NCBI RefSeq assembly: GCF_001437255.1
Contig: NZ_JQBD01000005.1
Location: 1-53,412 of the forward strand
Origin: Pediococcus damnosus
GTDB lineage: Bacteria > Bacillota > Bacilli > Lactobacillales > Lactobacillaceae
Direction of reading: 5' to 3'
DNA: 53,412 bases
The notes under the pieces were generated by a model, which searched no databases, had not been told where the DNA came from, and saw nothing but the letters and a program-made list of their open reading frames with translations. Each line of letters begins with the position of its first letter. The stretch's first letter is position 1. This document shows positions 46,662 to 53,412 of this stretch, piece by piece. The translations under genes were made by a program, and so were the position numbers.

Positions 46662-49073
46662 ATGAGTAGTCGCGATACAGCAAATGTTTTATGGTTTAAG
46701 GAATTGCACCGTGAAGATGTCAACTTAGTAGGTGGAAAATCTTCGTCTTTAGGAGAAATGACTTCTGAGATGGATGTGCCAGTACCCTATGGTTTTGCAA
46801 CGACCGCACGCGCATATCGATACTTTATGCACCAAACGGGCCTAAACGATAAAGTCAACACCTTGCTTGAGAGTATCAAGGACTATGAGGATTCAGATGA
46901 ATTGCATTCAATTTGTGAACAAATTCGTAATCTGATCGTTTCAGCTACCATGCCAAACGATTTAGCACAGGATATCAAAACGGCTTACGCTGAATTGGCC
47001 AAACAAATGGACCAAGATGATCCCTTTGTTGCTGTTCGCTCTTCTGCAACTGCTGAGGATTTGCCAAACGCCTCATTTGCTGGCCAACAAGAATCGTACT
47101 TGAATATTAAAGGTGCCGCAGATGTTGTTAATCGGGTTCAACAATGTTATTCTTCACTTTTTACAGATCGGGCAACATATTACCGACATAAGCAACATTT
47201 TCCACATGAAAAAGTAGCTCTTTCGGCAGCCGTTCAGATGATGATTTCTTCAAAAGCATCAGGCATCATGTTTTCTGTTAACGTTGCAAACGGGGACGCA
47301 TCTAAGATCGTAATTGATGCCATATTTGGGTTAGGCGAGTACATTGTTTTGGGTAAGGTAACTCCGGACCACTTTGTAATCGACAAACAATCAATGAAGA
47401 TCGTCGAAAAAAATATTATTAAACAGTCCGTAGAATTGGTCCGGGTTCCTAATGGTGGAACCAAAGAACAAGCAGTCCCTGCGAAGTTACAAGAGCAACC
47501 TGCACTGACTGATAGCCAGGTAATTGAATTGGCTGGTTATGCTAAAGAAATTGAACGCCATTACGGTGGGTACATGGACATGGAATACGCTTTGGACGCA
47601 AATACAAATCGGCTATGGATTGTCCAAGCACGACCGGAAACAGTGTGGTCACAACGTAAAAAAGAAAAGAATAATGCCACAGGTGATGCCGTCGCCGATA
47701 AGAATGTGGTTGACGAGGCGGATGCAAAGATTATCGTTCGTGGCTTGCCAGCTAGTCCTGGTTTAGCAAGTGGCGTGGTTCATGTTATCGATGACCCGTC
47801 AGATATTGACAAATTCAAACAAGGGGAAGTTTTAGTAACGCTCATGACCTCGCCAGATTGGGTTCCTGCTATGAAAAAGGCAGCAGCAATTATCACTAAT
47901 AACGGCGGGATGACTTGCCACGCGGCGATTGTTTCTCGCGAAATGCAGATTCCTTGTATTGTTGGAACTGAGAGTAAGAATATGGCTGCCACGGATGCAC
48001 TTAAAACTGGTGATGTCGTAACCGTTGACGCTAAAAACGGGGTCGTTTATCAGGGCAAAGTGGCAGGCCTGCTCAAAAAGACCAATCAGACAACTTCTGC
48101 GGCCGGCCAAGTTGTGGCAGCTGAAACCTTTGCACCAACAGCAACTGGTGTCATGATGAATCTCGGTGATCCTGAATTAGCCGATAAGTATGCCTCACTA
48201 CCAGCAGACGGGATTGGCCTAATGCGTGAGGAATTTCTTTGGACATCATATATTCATGAACACCCCCTCTATTTAATTGACCAAGGCCATCCAGAAAAAG
48301 TGGTTAACATGCTTGCAGATGGGATTGCCAAGGTTGTACGAGCAATGGCACCCCGGCCAGTTGTCCTACGACTTTCGGACTTTAAGTCGAGTGAGTATCG
48401 AAAGCTAAAGGGTGGCGAAAAGTATGAACCACACGAATCCGCAGATTTACTCGGTTGGCGAGGGGCTTCTCGCTACTATGATCCTAAGTATATTGGCGCT
48501 TTCAAGCTAGAACTAGCGGCGGTTAAAAAAGTACGAAATGAATTTGGTTTGAAGAATTTGAATGTGATGATTCCGTTTGTACGAACAGTCGAGGAAGCGC
48601 AAAAAGTAACGGACATTATGCGTAATGAGGGCTTGACCCGTAATGCAGATTTTAAAATTTATATGATGGCAGAAATTCCGTCAAACATCATTCTGGCCGA
48701 TCAGTTTAATCAATTCATTGATGGTTATTCAATTGGATCAAATGACTTAACAATGCTGCTTTTAGGATGTGATCGCAACAATGATAAGGTAGCTAATCTC
48801 TTTGATGAACGCAACCTTGCCGTTAAACGCGCAATTCGGCACCTAATTGTCACCGCTCACAAAGATGGTAAGACGGTGTCAATCTGTGGTCAGACACCTT
48901 CCGAGTATCCAGAATTTACAAACTTCTTGATTCAAAGCGGTATTGATTACGTTTCGGTTAATCCTGATATGGTTAAGGAAACAAAACGTAACGTAGCTCA
49001 CTTTGAACAGCGAATTATGCTTGATAAGGCAACTGGGCGTGGACTACACGACCAAACGGATTATGATTGGTAA
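46662..49073 (+). CDS. ppsA: Phosphoenolpyruvate synthase
   Basis: PpsA converts pyruvate and ATP to PEP, AMP and phosphate, bypassing pyruvate kinase in gluconeogenesis. The 803-residue product has an N-terminal ATP-grasp domain (LVGGKSSSLGEM near 22-33, RSSATAEDLPNASFAGQQES), the swivelling phosphohistidine domain with His420 in GGMTCHAAIVSREM, and a C-terminal PEP/pyruvate barrel with catalytic Cys742 in ICGQTPSEYPEF. Length and the FKELHREDVNLVGGKSSSL start indicate PEP synthase rather than the longer PPDK. Its codons look somewhat richer in G and C than many neighbours. It stands alone between a promoter with a cre site and a terminator. Confidence 0.95.
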   Translation: MSSRDTANVLWFKELHREDVNLVGGKSSSLGEMTSEMDVPVPYGFATTARAYRYFMHQTGLNDKVNTLLESIKDYEDSDELHSICEQIRNLIVSATMPNDLAQDIKTAYAELAKQMDQDDPFVAVRSSATAEDLPNASFAGQQESYLNIKGAADVVNRVQQCYSSLFTDRATYYRHKQHFPHEKVALSAAVQMMISSKASGIMFSVNVANGDASKIVIDAIFGLGEYIVLGKVTPDHFVIDKQSMKIVEKNIIKQSVELVRVPNGGTKEQAVPAKLQEQPALTDSQVIELAGYAKEIERHYGGYMDMEYALDANTNRLWIVQARPETVWSQRKKEKNNATGDAVADKNVVDEADAKIIVRGLPASPGLASGVVHVIDDPSDIDKFKQGEVLVTLMTSPDWVPAMKKAAAIITNNGGMTCHAAIVSREMQIPCIVGTESKNMAATDALKTGDVVTVDAKNGVVYQGKVAGLLKKTNQTTSAAGQVVAAETFAPTATGVMMNLGDPELADKYASLPADGIGLMREEFLWTSYIHEHPLYLIDQGHPEKVVNMLADGIAKVVRAMAPRPVVLRLSDFKSSEYRKLKGGEKYEPHESADLLGWRGASRYYDPKYIGAFKLELAAVKKVRNEFGLKNLNVMIPFVRTVEEAQKVTDIMRNEGLTRNADFKIYMMAEIPSNIILADQFNQFIDGYSIGSNDLTMLLLGCDRNNDKVANLFDERNLAVKRAIRHLIVTAHKDGKTVSICGQTPSEYPEFTNFLIQSGIDYVSVNPDMVKETKRNVAHFEQRIMLDKATGRGLHDQTDYDW

Positions 49074-49163
49074 AATCATAGTTTGTGCCTTGAATAACTG
49101 GTCAAAACAAACTTACTGAAGGTTGTTAATTTAGATTGCTACAAATATGGAATAAACACCGTT

Positions 49164-49197
49164 GAGAATCAATTGTTGCTAATTGATTCTCTTTTTT
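49164..49197 (+). terminator. Rho-independent terminator after ppsA
   Basis: A perfect 11-bp stem GAGAATCAATT/AATTGATTCTC (49164-49174 and 49181-49191) with loop GTTGCT is followed by T6. Confidence 0.95.
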
Positions 49198-49487
49198 GGG
49201 ATTTTTTTGAAAACGACGTCTCCTTATTAATAATTGACACATATAAAATACAACTATAAAATGAAGGATTGTTAACTATAAAACCTGATAGTAAAGATTT
49301 AAAGCTTTCATCTAACCAGTTTTCAGTGCCACAAGTATCGCACAAATTGGTGATACGATTAATAATATTTATTGAACCACTAAATAGGTAGCGGCTGAAA
49401 ATACGTTATATAATAATTTGGGATCTTGAAAAATAGTTAGATAAAAACCATACTTGGTTTAACTGTGGAACTAGGGGGGCAAACCTG
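49198..49487 (+). other. Non-coding stretch with a strong promoter and small dyads
   Basis: No plausible gene lies here. It holds the promoter at 49234-49262, a bulged dyad GTATCGCAC/GTGATAC (49335-49343 with 49350-49356), a TATAAT at 49409-49414 without a good -35, and a perfect 6-bp hairpin AAACCA/TGGTTT (49445-49460). Confidence 0.5.
49234..49262 (+). promoter_or_regulatory. Strong promoter upstream of the decayed region and azoreductase gene
   Basis: TTGACA (49234-49239, perfect) and TAAAAT (49257-49262) are separated by 17 bp. No intact gene follows for 550 bp, so it may drive the azoreductase gene through a long leader, a small RNA, or a gene now lost. Confidence 0.65.
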
Positions 49488-49734
49488 ATGACAACACTAA
49501 GGCTAGTAGTTACTTTAATCGACAGAGCCCATAAAAACATTGGTTTTATAAAAGGACAACGTGTTTTAGACGATGTATGTGATCATGCACGCGACAAACT
49601 GAAATTACGATCAATTCAGTCGATCCTGGTAGCACAACGACTGATTTTGGTAATCTACCGAGCATTGGCATCAAGCCGCAGGGATGCAAGATATGACTAT
49701 CGGTGCCGCACAGAACATTAAACTGGCCTACTAA
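49488..49734 (+). pseudogene. Possible remnant of an unidentified gene
   Basis: A 77-codon frame starts with ATG at 49488 after a G-rich ribosome-binding-like run and ends at 49721. Beyond about 49600 the other two frames look more protein-like: one reads EITINSVDPGSTTDFGNL and continues to 49692, another reads GMQDMTIGAAQNIKLAY and stops at 49734. Such frame hopping suggests a gene broken by frameshifts, and the first of these phrases faintly recalls M20-type metallohydrolases. None of this is strong enough for a family call, and non-coding DNA is the main alternative. Confidence 0.25.
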
Positions 49735-49814
49735 TCCACATACAAAAAGCGCTGGTACTTTAGTAAGTATTACGTGCAATTGTCAAAAAAGGATTTCAAG
49801 AAAGGTCAATAATT

Positions 49815-50456
49815 ATGAGCAAAGTTCTAGTTATTACAGCACATCCAAAAACCAAACAATTTTCCAACAGTTTAACTTTAGCTAAACATTTCTTAACCGC
49901 ATACCGGCAGGCAAATCCAGCCGATACGATCATTCAAAAAGATCTATCTTCACAAGTTGGGTTTCCATTTAACGAAGTTGCCCTATCAATTTATCAAAAA
50001 TCACGTTCAAAACAACCATTAACTGCCGAGGAAAAAACTTTTGCTACTGGTCGTCAAGCTTGGCTCGATGAATTCGTTACCAGTGATAAGTATGTCTTTG
50101 TTAATCCTATGTTTAACTACTTTATACCAGCAGAAATGAAGTCCTATATAGATGTTCTCATGCAAGTACCGATCACTTTCCATTATTTATCAGATGGAAC
50201 ACCTGAGGGACTATTACATGGCAAGAAGGCCTTGCATCTACAATCAGCAGGTGGTTTTTATGCCAATGAACCGGGCCACCCTGATCTGCGTCAAATGAAC
50301 ATGGGTAATGCATACCTGAAAATGAATCTTGCTATCATGGGTGTGACTGATTATCAATCTTTGTTTGTGGAAGGTATGGATAACGAACCAGAAAATACGC
50401 CTAAGCTTCAACAAGCTGCATTTGCTAAAGCTGATCAATTAGGATCAACGTTTTAA
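49815..50456 (+). CDS. FMN-dependent NADH-azoreductase
   Basis: This 213-residue flavodoxin-fold protein matches the AzoR family, which uses NADH and FMN to reduce azo compounds and quinones. The N-terminus KVLVITAHPKTKQFSNSLTLAKHFL is the FMN-phosphate loop, NPMFNYFIPAEMKSYIDVL follows near 95-113, and the TFHYLSDGTPEGLLHGKKALHLQSAGG stretch is typical. The physiological role is probably quinone detoxification or redox balance. A weak AAAGG lies about 10 nt before the ATG. It lies in the accessory-looking block between ppsA and rbgA and is followed by a terminator. Confidence 0.9.
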   Translation: MSKVLVITAHPKTKQFSNSLTLAKHFLTAYRQANPADTIIQKDLSSQVGFPFNEVALSIYQKSRSKQPLTAEEKTFATGRQAWLDEFVTSDKYVFVNPMFNYFIPAEMKSYIDVLMQVPITFHYLSDGTPEGLLHGKKALHLQSAGGFYANEPGHPDLRQMNMGNAYLKMNLAIMGVTDYQSLFVEGMDNEPENTPKLQQAAFAKADQLGSTF

Positions 50457-50519
50457 ATTAAAAATGTGATCGTTTTGGATAGTTATTAAAACCAGATTTC
50501 CAATTTATATATTCAAAAT

Positions 50520-50563
50520 CGCCTAAGGTTAGCGAATAGTTGCTACTTTAGGTGCTCTTTTAT
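50520..50563 (+). terminator. Probable terminator after the azoreductase gene
   Basis: CGCCTAAGG..AGCGA (from 50520) pairs with TTGCTACTTTAGGTG (about 50540-50554) with G-T pairs and one bulge, followed by CTCTTTTA. The T run is short. Confidence 0.6.
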
Positions 50564-50804
50564 ACTCATAGACTTAAGTCGTACTCATCTATAAATTGGT
50601 GTTTCCCGGCCGCTACGTTTTTTAGGTTCTTTATTACATTATTCAAGCTTTTTCGATATTTGTTCTTCATTTAAAAGCGATAATGCCTGAAAAATAGGTG
50701 GAAAAGTTTAGAAAGTAAATTTTTTGATTCAAGTGCAGGAAACATTCTAATGATGCTGCCGATTAGGCAATGACAAGTACCATTCGCGACACATAGCATC
50801 AAAG

Positions 50805-50813
50805 TGGTATCAT
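50805..50813 (+). promoter_or_regulatory. Extended -10 promoter of rbgA
   Basis: TG-G-TATCAT at 50805-50813 lies 58 bp upstream of rbgA; no convincing -35 is present. Confidence 0.45.
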
Positions 50814-50871
50814 TAAGAAAATTCATAAAACAAGGGATTTTAAGCCTTTGCTATGAGAGGAGTTACACAAT

Positions 50872-51741
50872 ATGGCAACCATACAATGGTATCCAGGTCA
50901 CATGGCCAAAGCAATTCGTGAAATTCAAGAAAAGCTACATTTAGTAGATATTGTGTTTGAACTGGTCGATGCACGCATCCCCGAATCTTCTAGGAACCCC
51001 ATGATTAAAGATGTTATTCAGCAAAAACCACATCTATTAATTTTAACTAAAAGTGATTTGGCCGATCCCATTGTCACTAAACAATGGCTGGAATTTTATC
51101 AAAGTCAGGGTCAGCCCGCGATTGCTGTAGATTCACGGGCAAGAACAATCGAACGAGATGTGCAAAAACAATCTTCAGAAATTCTTGCTACTCGTTTAAA
51201 AAATCAAACCGATCGCGGCTTACAGCATCAAACCATTCGAGCAGTTTGTGTGGGAATTCCCAACGTTGGAAAATCAACGCTGTTAAACCACCTAGTTAAT
51301 AAAAAAATTGCTAAAACGGCCGACCGCCCAGGGGTTACAAAAAATCAGCAGTGGTTGAAATCTAAAAATGGCTTGGCACTGCTAGATACGCCTGGAATTT
51401 TATGGCCCAAATTTGAGGATCAAATGGTAGGGCAGCGATTGGCGTTTACTGGTGCGATTAAAGAAAGCTTATTTGCAAGTGATGATGTCGCCTTAATGGG
51501 GCTCGAAATCTTCAAGAAATCATACTGGCCAATGTTAAGGGATCGATATAAACTCAGCGATGCCGATCTCAAAATTTCTACCGCTGACCTACTGTTAAAA
51601 ATCACAAAGTTCTTAGGAATGGGTGATGATTATGATCGCGCAAGTAATCGAATTATGTTAGACGCGCGAAAAGGCAAACTGGGGCGCTTCACATTAGATC
51701 AAGTAGAGGAATTCAATGATGGGAAAAAGGGCAACAATTAA
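50872..51741 (+). CDS. rbgA: Ribosome biogenesis GTPase RbgA
   Basis: RbgA (YlqF) is a GTPase needed for late assembly of the 50S subunit. The 289-residue product shows the circularly permuted order of G motifs: TKSD (G4) comes first near 61-64, then GIPNVGKST (G1) at 128-136, then DTPG (G3) near 168-171. The N-terminus IQWYPGHMAKAIREI is diagnostic. GAGAGGAG precedes the ATG. The 3' end overlaps rnhB by 26 nt; the rbgA-rnhB-dprA order is common in Firmicutes. Confidence 0.97.
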   Translation: MATIQWYPGHMAKAIREIQEKLHLVDIVFELVDARIPESSRNPMIKDVIQQKPHLLILTKSDLADPIVTKQWLEFYQSQGQPAIAVDSRARTIERDVQKQSSEILATRLKNQTDRGLQHQTIRAVCVGIPNVGKSTLLNHLVNKKIAKTADRPGVTKNQQWLKSKNGLALLDTPGILWPKFEDQMVGQRLAFTGAIKESLFASDDVALMGLEIFKKSYWPMLRDRYKLSDADLKISTADLLLKITKFLGMGDDYDRASNRIMLDARKGKLGRFTLDQVEEFNDGKKGNN

Positions 51742-52489
51742 AGAAATTCAGTTACAATTGGCCAACGTCACTGAAACAACAGATCCCATTTTCAAACAAT
51801 ATCAGGCAGACCCTCGCTCAGGTGTTCAGCATCTGTTGAGTCAAAATAAAAAAAGGTTATTAAATCATCAAATCTTAGTTGATCAGTTTCAACACCGACT
51901 AACCTTGGAAAGAGCAGCCTGGCAAAAGGGATTCAATTTAGTGGCCGGAATTGATGAGGTTGGCAGAGGTTGTTTAGCAGGTCCAGTGGTAACTGCAGCC
52001 GTTATTTTGCCTCATAATTTTAATTTAATTGAGGTCAATGATTCAAAACAATTATCAAAACAAACACGGGAAAAGTTGTATCCTTTAATCCTTGAACAAG
52101 CAATTTCTGTTTCCATCGGAATGGCTGGTCCGACAACAATCGACCAACTCAATATTTTACAAGCAACCCGACAAGCTATGAAGTATGCGGTTCTTCATTT
52201 AGTAGTCCATCCTCAACAATTGTTAGTTGATGCGGTTGACATTCCGGTAAATATTCCGAAACAACGCATGTTTAAGGGTGATTCCAAAAGTGCTAGTATT
52301 GCAGCAGCTAGTATTGTAGCAAAAGTATATCGTGACCATTTAATGACCTTATACGACCAACTTTATCCAGGCTATGATTTTAGCCAGAATGTCGGTTATG
52401 GAACTGCTAAACACTTACAAGGATTAAAAACTCTAGGCGTTACACCCATTCATCGATTATCTTTTGCACCAGTTAATCGGTACGTATAA
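51716..52489 (+). CDS. rnhB: Ribonuclease HII
   Basis: RNase HII cleaves RNA in RNA-DNA hybrids and removes single ribonucleotides from DNA. The 257-residue protein has the catalytic pair Asp80-Glu81 in GIDEVGRGCLAGP, a further acidic residue in LLVDAVDIPVNIP, and the KGDSKSASIAAASIVAKVYRD block, all conserved. The first 70 residues form the extra N-terminal domain typical of Firmicute RNase HII. The start is ATG 51716 or the next ATG at 51719, after GAGGA (51706-51710). It overlaps rbgA, indicating translational coupling. Confidence 0.96.
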   Translation: MMGKRATIKEIQLQLANVTETTDPIFKQYQADPRSGVQHLLSQNKKRLLNHQILVDQFQHRLTLERAAWQKGFNLVAGIDEVGRGCLAGPVVTAAVILPHNFNLIEVNDSKQLSKQTREKLYPLILEQAISVSIGMAGPTTIDQLNILQATRQAMKYAVLHLVVHPQQLLVDAVDIPVNIPKQRMFKGDSKSASIAAASIVAKVYRDHLMTLYDQLYPGYDFSQNVGYGTAKHLQGLKTLGVTPIHRLSFAPVNRYV

Positions 52490-52528
52490 ATTTAATTTAT
52501 TTGCGTATCTTCCTTTGAGGTGAAAAAT

Positions 52529-53407
52529 ATGCAAATAAAAGAATTTCTATTAAAATTACACTTGTGTAAGGGGATTGGTTGTCATGGAGAAACCAAATTC
52601 TGGAAATGGTGGCAACACAATTATCCTAAGGAACAAACCTGTGTCTTAAAACCAGATCAATTGATCAAATTTGTGAGTACTCAAAATCGAAAGCAGTTTC
52701 TAGCAGATTTCAGTTCGGAAAAGCTGCGAATAAATGTCACTCGGCATTGGCACCAAACAAAAATTCTTGCTATTTGTGACCCTGAGTATCCGATTCAATT
52801 AAAAGAAAGTTATTTGCCGCCAATTATTCTTTTTTACGAGGGAGAATTGGCGTTTTTACGTTTACCCTTATTAGGTATGGTCGGAGCACGACTGGCAAAT
52901 CAATACGGCGAATCAAGTCTAACCGCTTTAATGCCGACCGTCGTTACTCAAAACATCGCCGTTATTAGTGGACTAGCCGCTGGTATTGATACAATGGCGC
53001 ACAAATCAACGTTACGTCGCGGAGGGTATACAATTGGTGTAATCGGCACTGGTTTAAATCGCTATTATCCCAAACAAAATGAAGCATTGCAGAAATATAT
53101 GGCCATTCATCAATTGATTTTAAGTGAATATCCTTTAGATGCTGGACCTCAACGCTATCATTTTGTTGAACGAAATCGAATCATTGCTGGTCTTTGCGAA
53201 ACCCTCTGTGTGGTTCAGGCCAAACAACATAGTGGTAGCTTGATTACGGCAAATTTAGCCCTCCAGAATAATCGGAATGTCATTGCAATTCCCGGGAGAA
53301 TTGACGATATTCTTTCCGTTGGCTGTAATGAATTAATTGCAGCCGGTGCAAAACCGGTCCTCAATTCCCAACATATAATAGAAGAAGTTAGTGTAAGGTT
53401 TTCCTAG
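52529..53407 (+). CDS. dprA: DNA processing protein DprA
   Basis: DprA (Smf) loads RecA on incoming single-stranded DNA during natural transformation. The 292-residue product is complete, ending 5 bp before the window edge. It has an N-terminal helical domain and a Rossmann-like core with MVGARLANQYGESS, SGLAAGIDTMAHKSTLRRGG and GTGLNRYYP, then GSLITANLAL and IPGRIDDILSVGCNELI. Presence of dprA alone does not prove competence, as most lactobacilli have it. ATG 52529 is preferred over GTG 52520, which is part of the GAGGTG ribosome binding site. Confidence 0.95.
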   Translation: MQIKEFLLKLHLCKGIGCHGETKFWKWWQHNYPKEQTCVLKPDQLIKFVSTQNRKQFLADFSSEKLRINVTRHWHQTKILAICDPEYPIQLKESYLPPIILFYEGELAFLRLPLLGMVGARLANQYGESSLTALMPTVVTQNIAVISGLAAGIDTMAHKSTLRRGGYTIGVIGTGLNRYYPKQNEALQKYMAIHQLILSEYPLDAGPQRYHFVERNRIIAGLCETLCVVQAKQHSGSLITANLALQNNRNVIAIPGRIDDILSVGCNELIAAGAKPVLNSQHIIEEVSVRFS

Positions 53408-53412
53408 ATGGT

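Larger units (their letters stand above)
50457..50871 (+). other. Intergenic region between azoreductase gene and rbgA
   Basis: This 415-bp stretch contains a terminator near 50520-50563 and an extended -10 promoter at 50805-50813. I see no gene in between; short open frames have no ribosome binding sites. Confidence 0.5.

Noticed and set aside
1-53412. CRISPR array, tRNA or rRNA genes, insertion sequences
   Set aside because: No regularly spaced repeats, no cloverleaf-like sequences and no transposase-like proteins were seen on reading both strands.

Overview
The window is a stretch of ordinary chromosome from a low-GC Firmicute, almost certainly a lactic acid bacterium of the family Lactobacillaceae. 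The evidence is: AT-rich DNA with strong AGGAGG-type ribosome binding sites; a T-box in front of glyQS; a pfkA-pyk operon whose pyruvate kinase carries the extra C-terminal PEP-utiliser domain; a 316-residue thymidylate synthase with its nucleophile at Cys198, as in the Lactobacillus casei enzyme; and a nucleoside 2-deoxyribosyltransferase, an enzyme typical of lactobacilli. I cannot name the species from the sequence alone. No tRNA, rRNA, CRISPR array, insertion sequence or prophage was seen. Fifty-one protein genes are called, all but two on the + strand, plus one doubtful gene remnant.

Layout. 0.1-4.4 kb: rpsU, yqeY, phoH, ybeY, dgkA, era, recO (ribosome maturation and envelope/repair genes). 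4.4-7.7 kb: T-box-controlled glyQS. 7.8-11.1 kb: dnaG-rpoD (macromolecular synthesis operon). 11.1-15.4 kb: trmK, a Nif3-like gene, clpB. 15.4-22.0 kb: a small reverse-strand membrane protein, dnaE, pfkA-pyk. 22.0-24.3 kb: a UPF0756 membrane protein, cvfB, xerD. 24.3-29.4 kb: ribT-like gene, scpA, scpB, rluB, ypbB-like gene, recQ, tightly overlapping. 29.4-33.5 kb: LysM protein, cmk, S1-domain protein, der. 33.5-36.3 kb: hup with a structured leader, a TPR protein, a GNAT-like protein, ntd. 36.4-37.3 kb: reverse-strand yitT. 37.4-42.1 kb: cca, ABC-F ATPase, thyA, folA. 42.1-46.3 kb: degV, SGNH hydrolase, ypmS, yozE, S41 protease. 46.4-50.9 kb: an accessory-looking stretch with a CcpA-type cre site, PEP synthase, about 740 bp of mostly non-coding DNA with a strong promoter and a possible gene remnant, and an azoreductase. 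50.9-53.4 kb: rbgA, rnhB, dprA.

Working together, the genes cover ribosome assembly (era, ybeY, der, rbgA, rluB), chromosome replication and segregation (dnaG, dnaE, scpAB, xerD, hup, recQ), glycolysis and its reverse step (pfkA, pyk, and ppsA under a catabolite-repression site), and folate-dependent dTMP synthesis (thyA-folA).

I found no convincing previously undescribed multi-gene system. The observations most worth a second look are the multi-hairpin leader of hup, the 46.4-50.9 kb accessory block with its orphan promoter and possible gene remnant, a run of four identical 11-nt gene overlaps, a histone-H1-like tail on the housekeeping sigma factor, and the degenerate PHP active site of DnaE.
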